From Nitratidesulfovibrio sp. (GTDB lineage Bacteria; Desulfobacterota; Desulfovibrionia; Desulfovibrionales; Desulfovibrionaceae), in NCBI RefSeq assembly GCF_040373385.1, contig NZ_JBDXXH010000002.1, positions 62,001-126,000 of the forward strand: DNA of 64,000 nt, read 5' to 3'. The notes under the pieces are model-generated. The model had not been told where the DNA came from, ran no database searches, and saw only the letters and a program-made list of their open reading frames with translations. Made by a program: the position numbers and the translations under genes. Position 1 is the stretch's first letter, and each line of letters begins with the position of its first letter. This document shows, in pieces, positions 63,394 to 64,000 of this stretch.

Positions 63394-64000
63394 TCAGGAT
63401 TCCTGGTGGCGCAGGCGAGACCGCCAGGCCTGAATGGCCTTGTCGAACGGATCGAACAGGATGGAGTATTCCGGCAGGCCCGTGGTGGGGAACGCCGCCG
63501 GACGCCGCGAACACAGGATGAGCACCGCGCGCAGCACGCCGCGCCGGTAGAAGGGCTTGGCGAAGTACGAGCGGATGCCGCGCGGGATGAACAGCGCCCA
63601 GTCGATGGCCTTGATGCTGTCCAGGGTGTCGTCCACGATGAGCGAGTCCAGCTTGTAGCTCACGATGTCCTGCGCGATGGTGCCGTCGAAGGGGAACATT
63701 TCGCCCTGCGGCATGCCGGTGAACGGCTCGCCGGTCCAGTGCACGTATACCTTGTTGCGGCGCTGGTGGATGTCCGAGAACAGCAGCCCGTCACAGTGGT
63801 AGCTGGGCAGGCGGAAGGCGTGCAGGGCCGCGAGGATGTCGGCGATGTCCGTCAGCGGTTCCAGACGGGCGTGCAGTTCCTGTTGCAGCCGCGCGAACTC
63901 CCGATCCGGCGGCGGCGTGGTGCGCGCTTCCCCATCCTCGTCGCCGGAGGGCGAGCGCAGGTCGGTCAGCGAGACGCGCAGCAGCCTGCGCCCCTTCAGG
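63394..64000 (-). CDS. Unrecognised protein, 3' part only (gene runs off the window)
   Basis: The frame is open from the window edge to a stop at 63394-63396, giving about 201 residues. Visible sequence includes LARLEPLTDIADILAALHAF-like helix, LLFSDIHQRRNKVYVHW, FDGTIAQDIVSYKLDSLIVD and a C-terminal IQAWRSRLRHQES. The mix of alpha-beta segments with DTLDSIKAIDWALFIP and the partly extended strands is loosely like a GAF/PAS-type sensor domain of a regulator, but I cannot assign it. The start lies beyond position 64000. Confidence 0.7.
   Translation of the reverse strand, partial: LKGRRLLRVSLTDLRSPSGDEDGEARTTPPPDREFARLQQELHARLEPLTDIADILAALHAFRLPSYHCDGLLFSDIHQRRNKVYVHWTGEPFTGMPQGEMFPFDGTIAQDIVSYKLDSLIVDDTLDSIKAIDWALFIPRGIRSYFAKPFYRRGVLRAVLILCSRRPAAFPTTGLPEYSILFDPFDKAIQAWRSRLRHQES

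Overview
The window is a high-GC bacterial chromosome segment. Its gene set (ruvC/ruvA/ruvB with yebC, a second-type dnaA gene, an XRE-cupin regulator beside an acyl-CoA synthetase, fused Fe-S serine dehydratase, ADP-forming CoA ligase, many c-di-GMP genes) is most like a sulfate-reducing Desulfovibrio/Nitratidesulfovibrio. That assignment is inference from gene content and style; no rRNA or sulfate-respiration gene is present to prove it. No phage, integrase, transposase or CRISPR array was seen.

Layout. 1-9,022: a CgeB-like glycosyltransferase (-), rlmE, yebC, ruvC, a membrane diguanylate cyclase (-), ruvA-ruvB and thyX, mostly housekeeping DNA/RNA maintenance. 9,023-13,948: an AT-rich block with three DnaA-box-like sites in front of a divergent dnaA, then an XRE-cupin regulator and an AMP-forming acyl-CoA synthetase. 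14,342-18,108 (-): YcaO-TPR protein, methyltransferase, GNAT acetyltransferase. 18,442-32,728: an iron/metallophore uptake block lying between identical tRNA-Gly(GCC) genes: MarR regulator with paired palindromic operators, two ABC half-transporters, TonB-dependent receptor, a complete ECF importer (T, A-A', S), exbB-exbD-tonB, feoA and a FeoB cut down to its GTP-binding region, then a four-tRNA array. 33,192-44,364: dksA, an NFACT/RqcH-like protein, EAL-HDOD protein, sdaA, gap and fba (-), surE (-), an OB-HD exoribonuclease-like protein, tmk. 44,496-51,118: acetoin-utilisation/HDAC-like hydrolase, LUD protein, fused ADP-forming CoA ligase, ThDP-dependent 2-oxoacid decarboxylase. 51,300-64,000: small lineage-type proteins, a second diguanylate cyclase, a TSUP permease, a CobW GTPase fusion (-), and a GntR-led operon (-) with a polytopic membrane protein and a Tat-exported metallo-beta-lactamase-fold protein; the window ends inside an unrecognised (-) gene.

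How genes work together. The uptake block reads as one pathway: receptor moves a ferric chelate or tetrapyrrole across the outer membrane with ExbB-ExbD-TonB energy, the paired ABC half-transporters and/or the ECF importer take it across the inner membrane, and the MarR protein controls its own gene and the ABC genes through near-identical palindromes. The 44-51 kb block could convert 2-oxoacids to aldehydes, acids and CoA esters with ATP formation, although the oxidoreductase that would link the two enzymes is not here.

The most unusual signal is a family of long imperfect hairpins (145-200 bp, five copies) placed directly after stop codons or between convergent genes. Four share an 11-base apical motif, their stems differ in sequence between copies while staying self-complementary, and some carry a 51-bp insert that itself folds. 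The window is also dense in short tandem repeats (units of 10, 16, 17, 19, 25 bp between genes; 21, 27 bp in genes).
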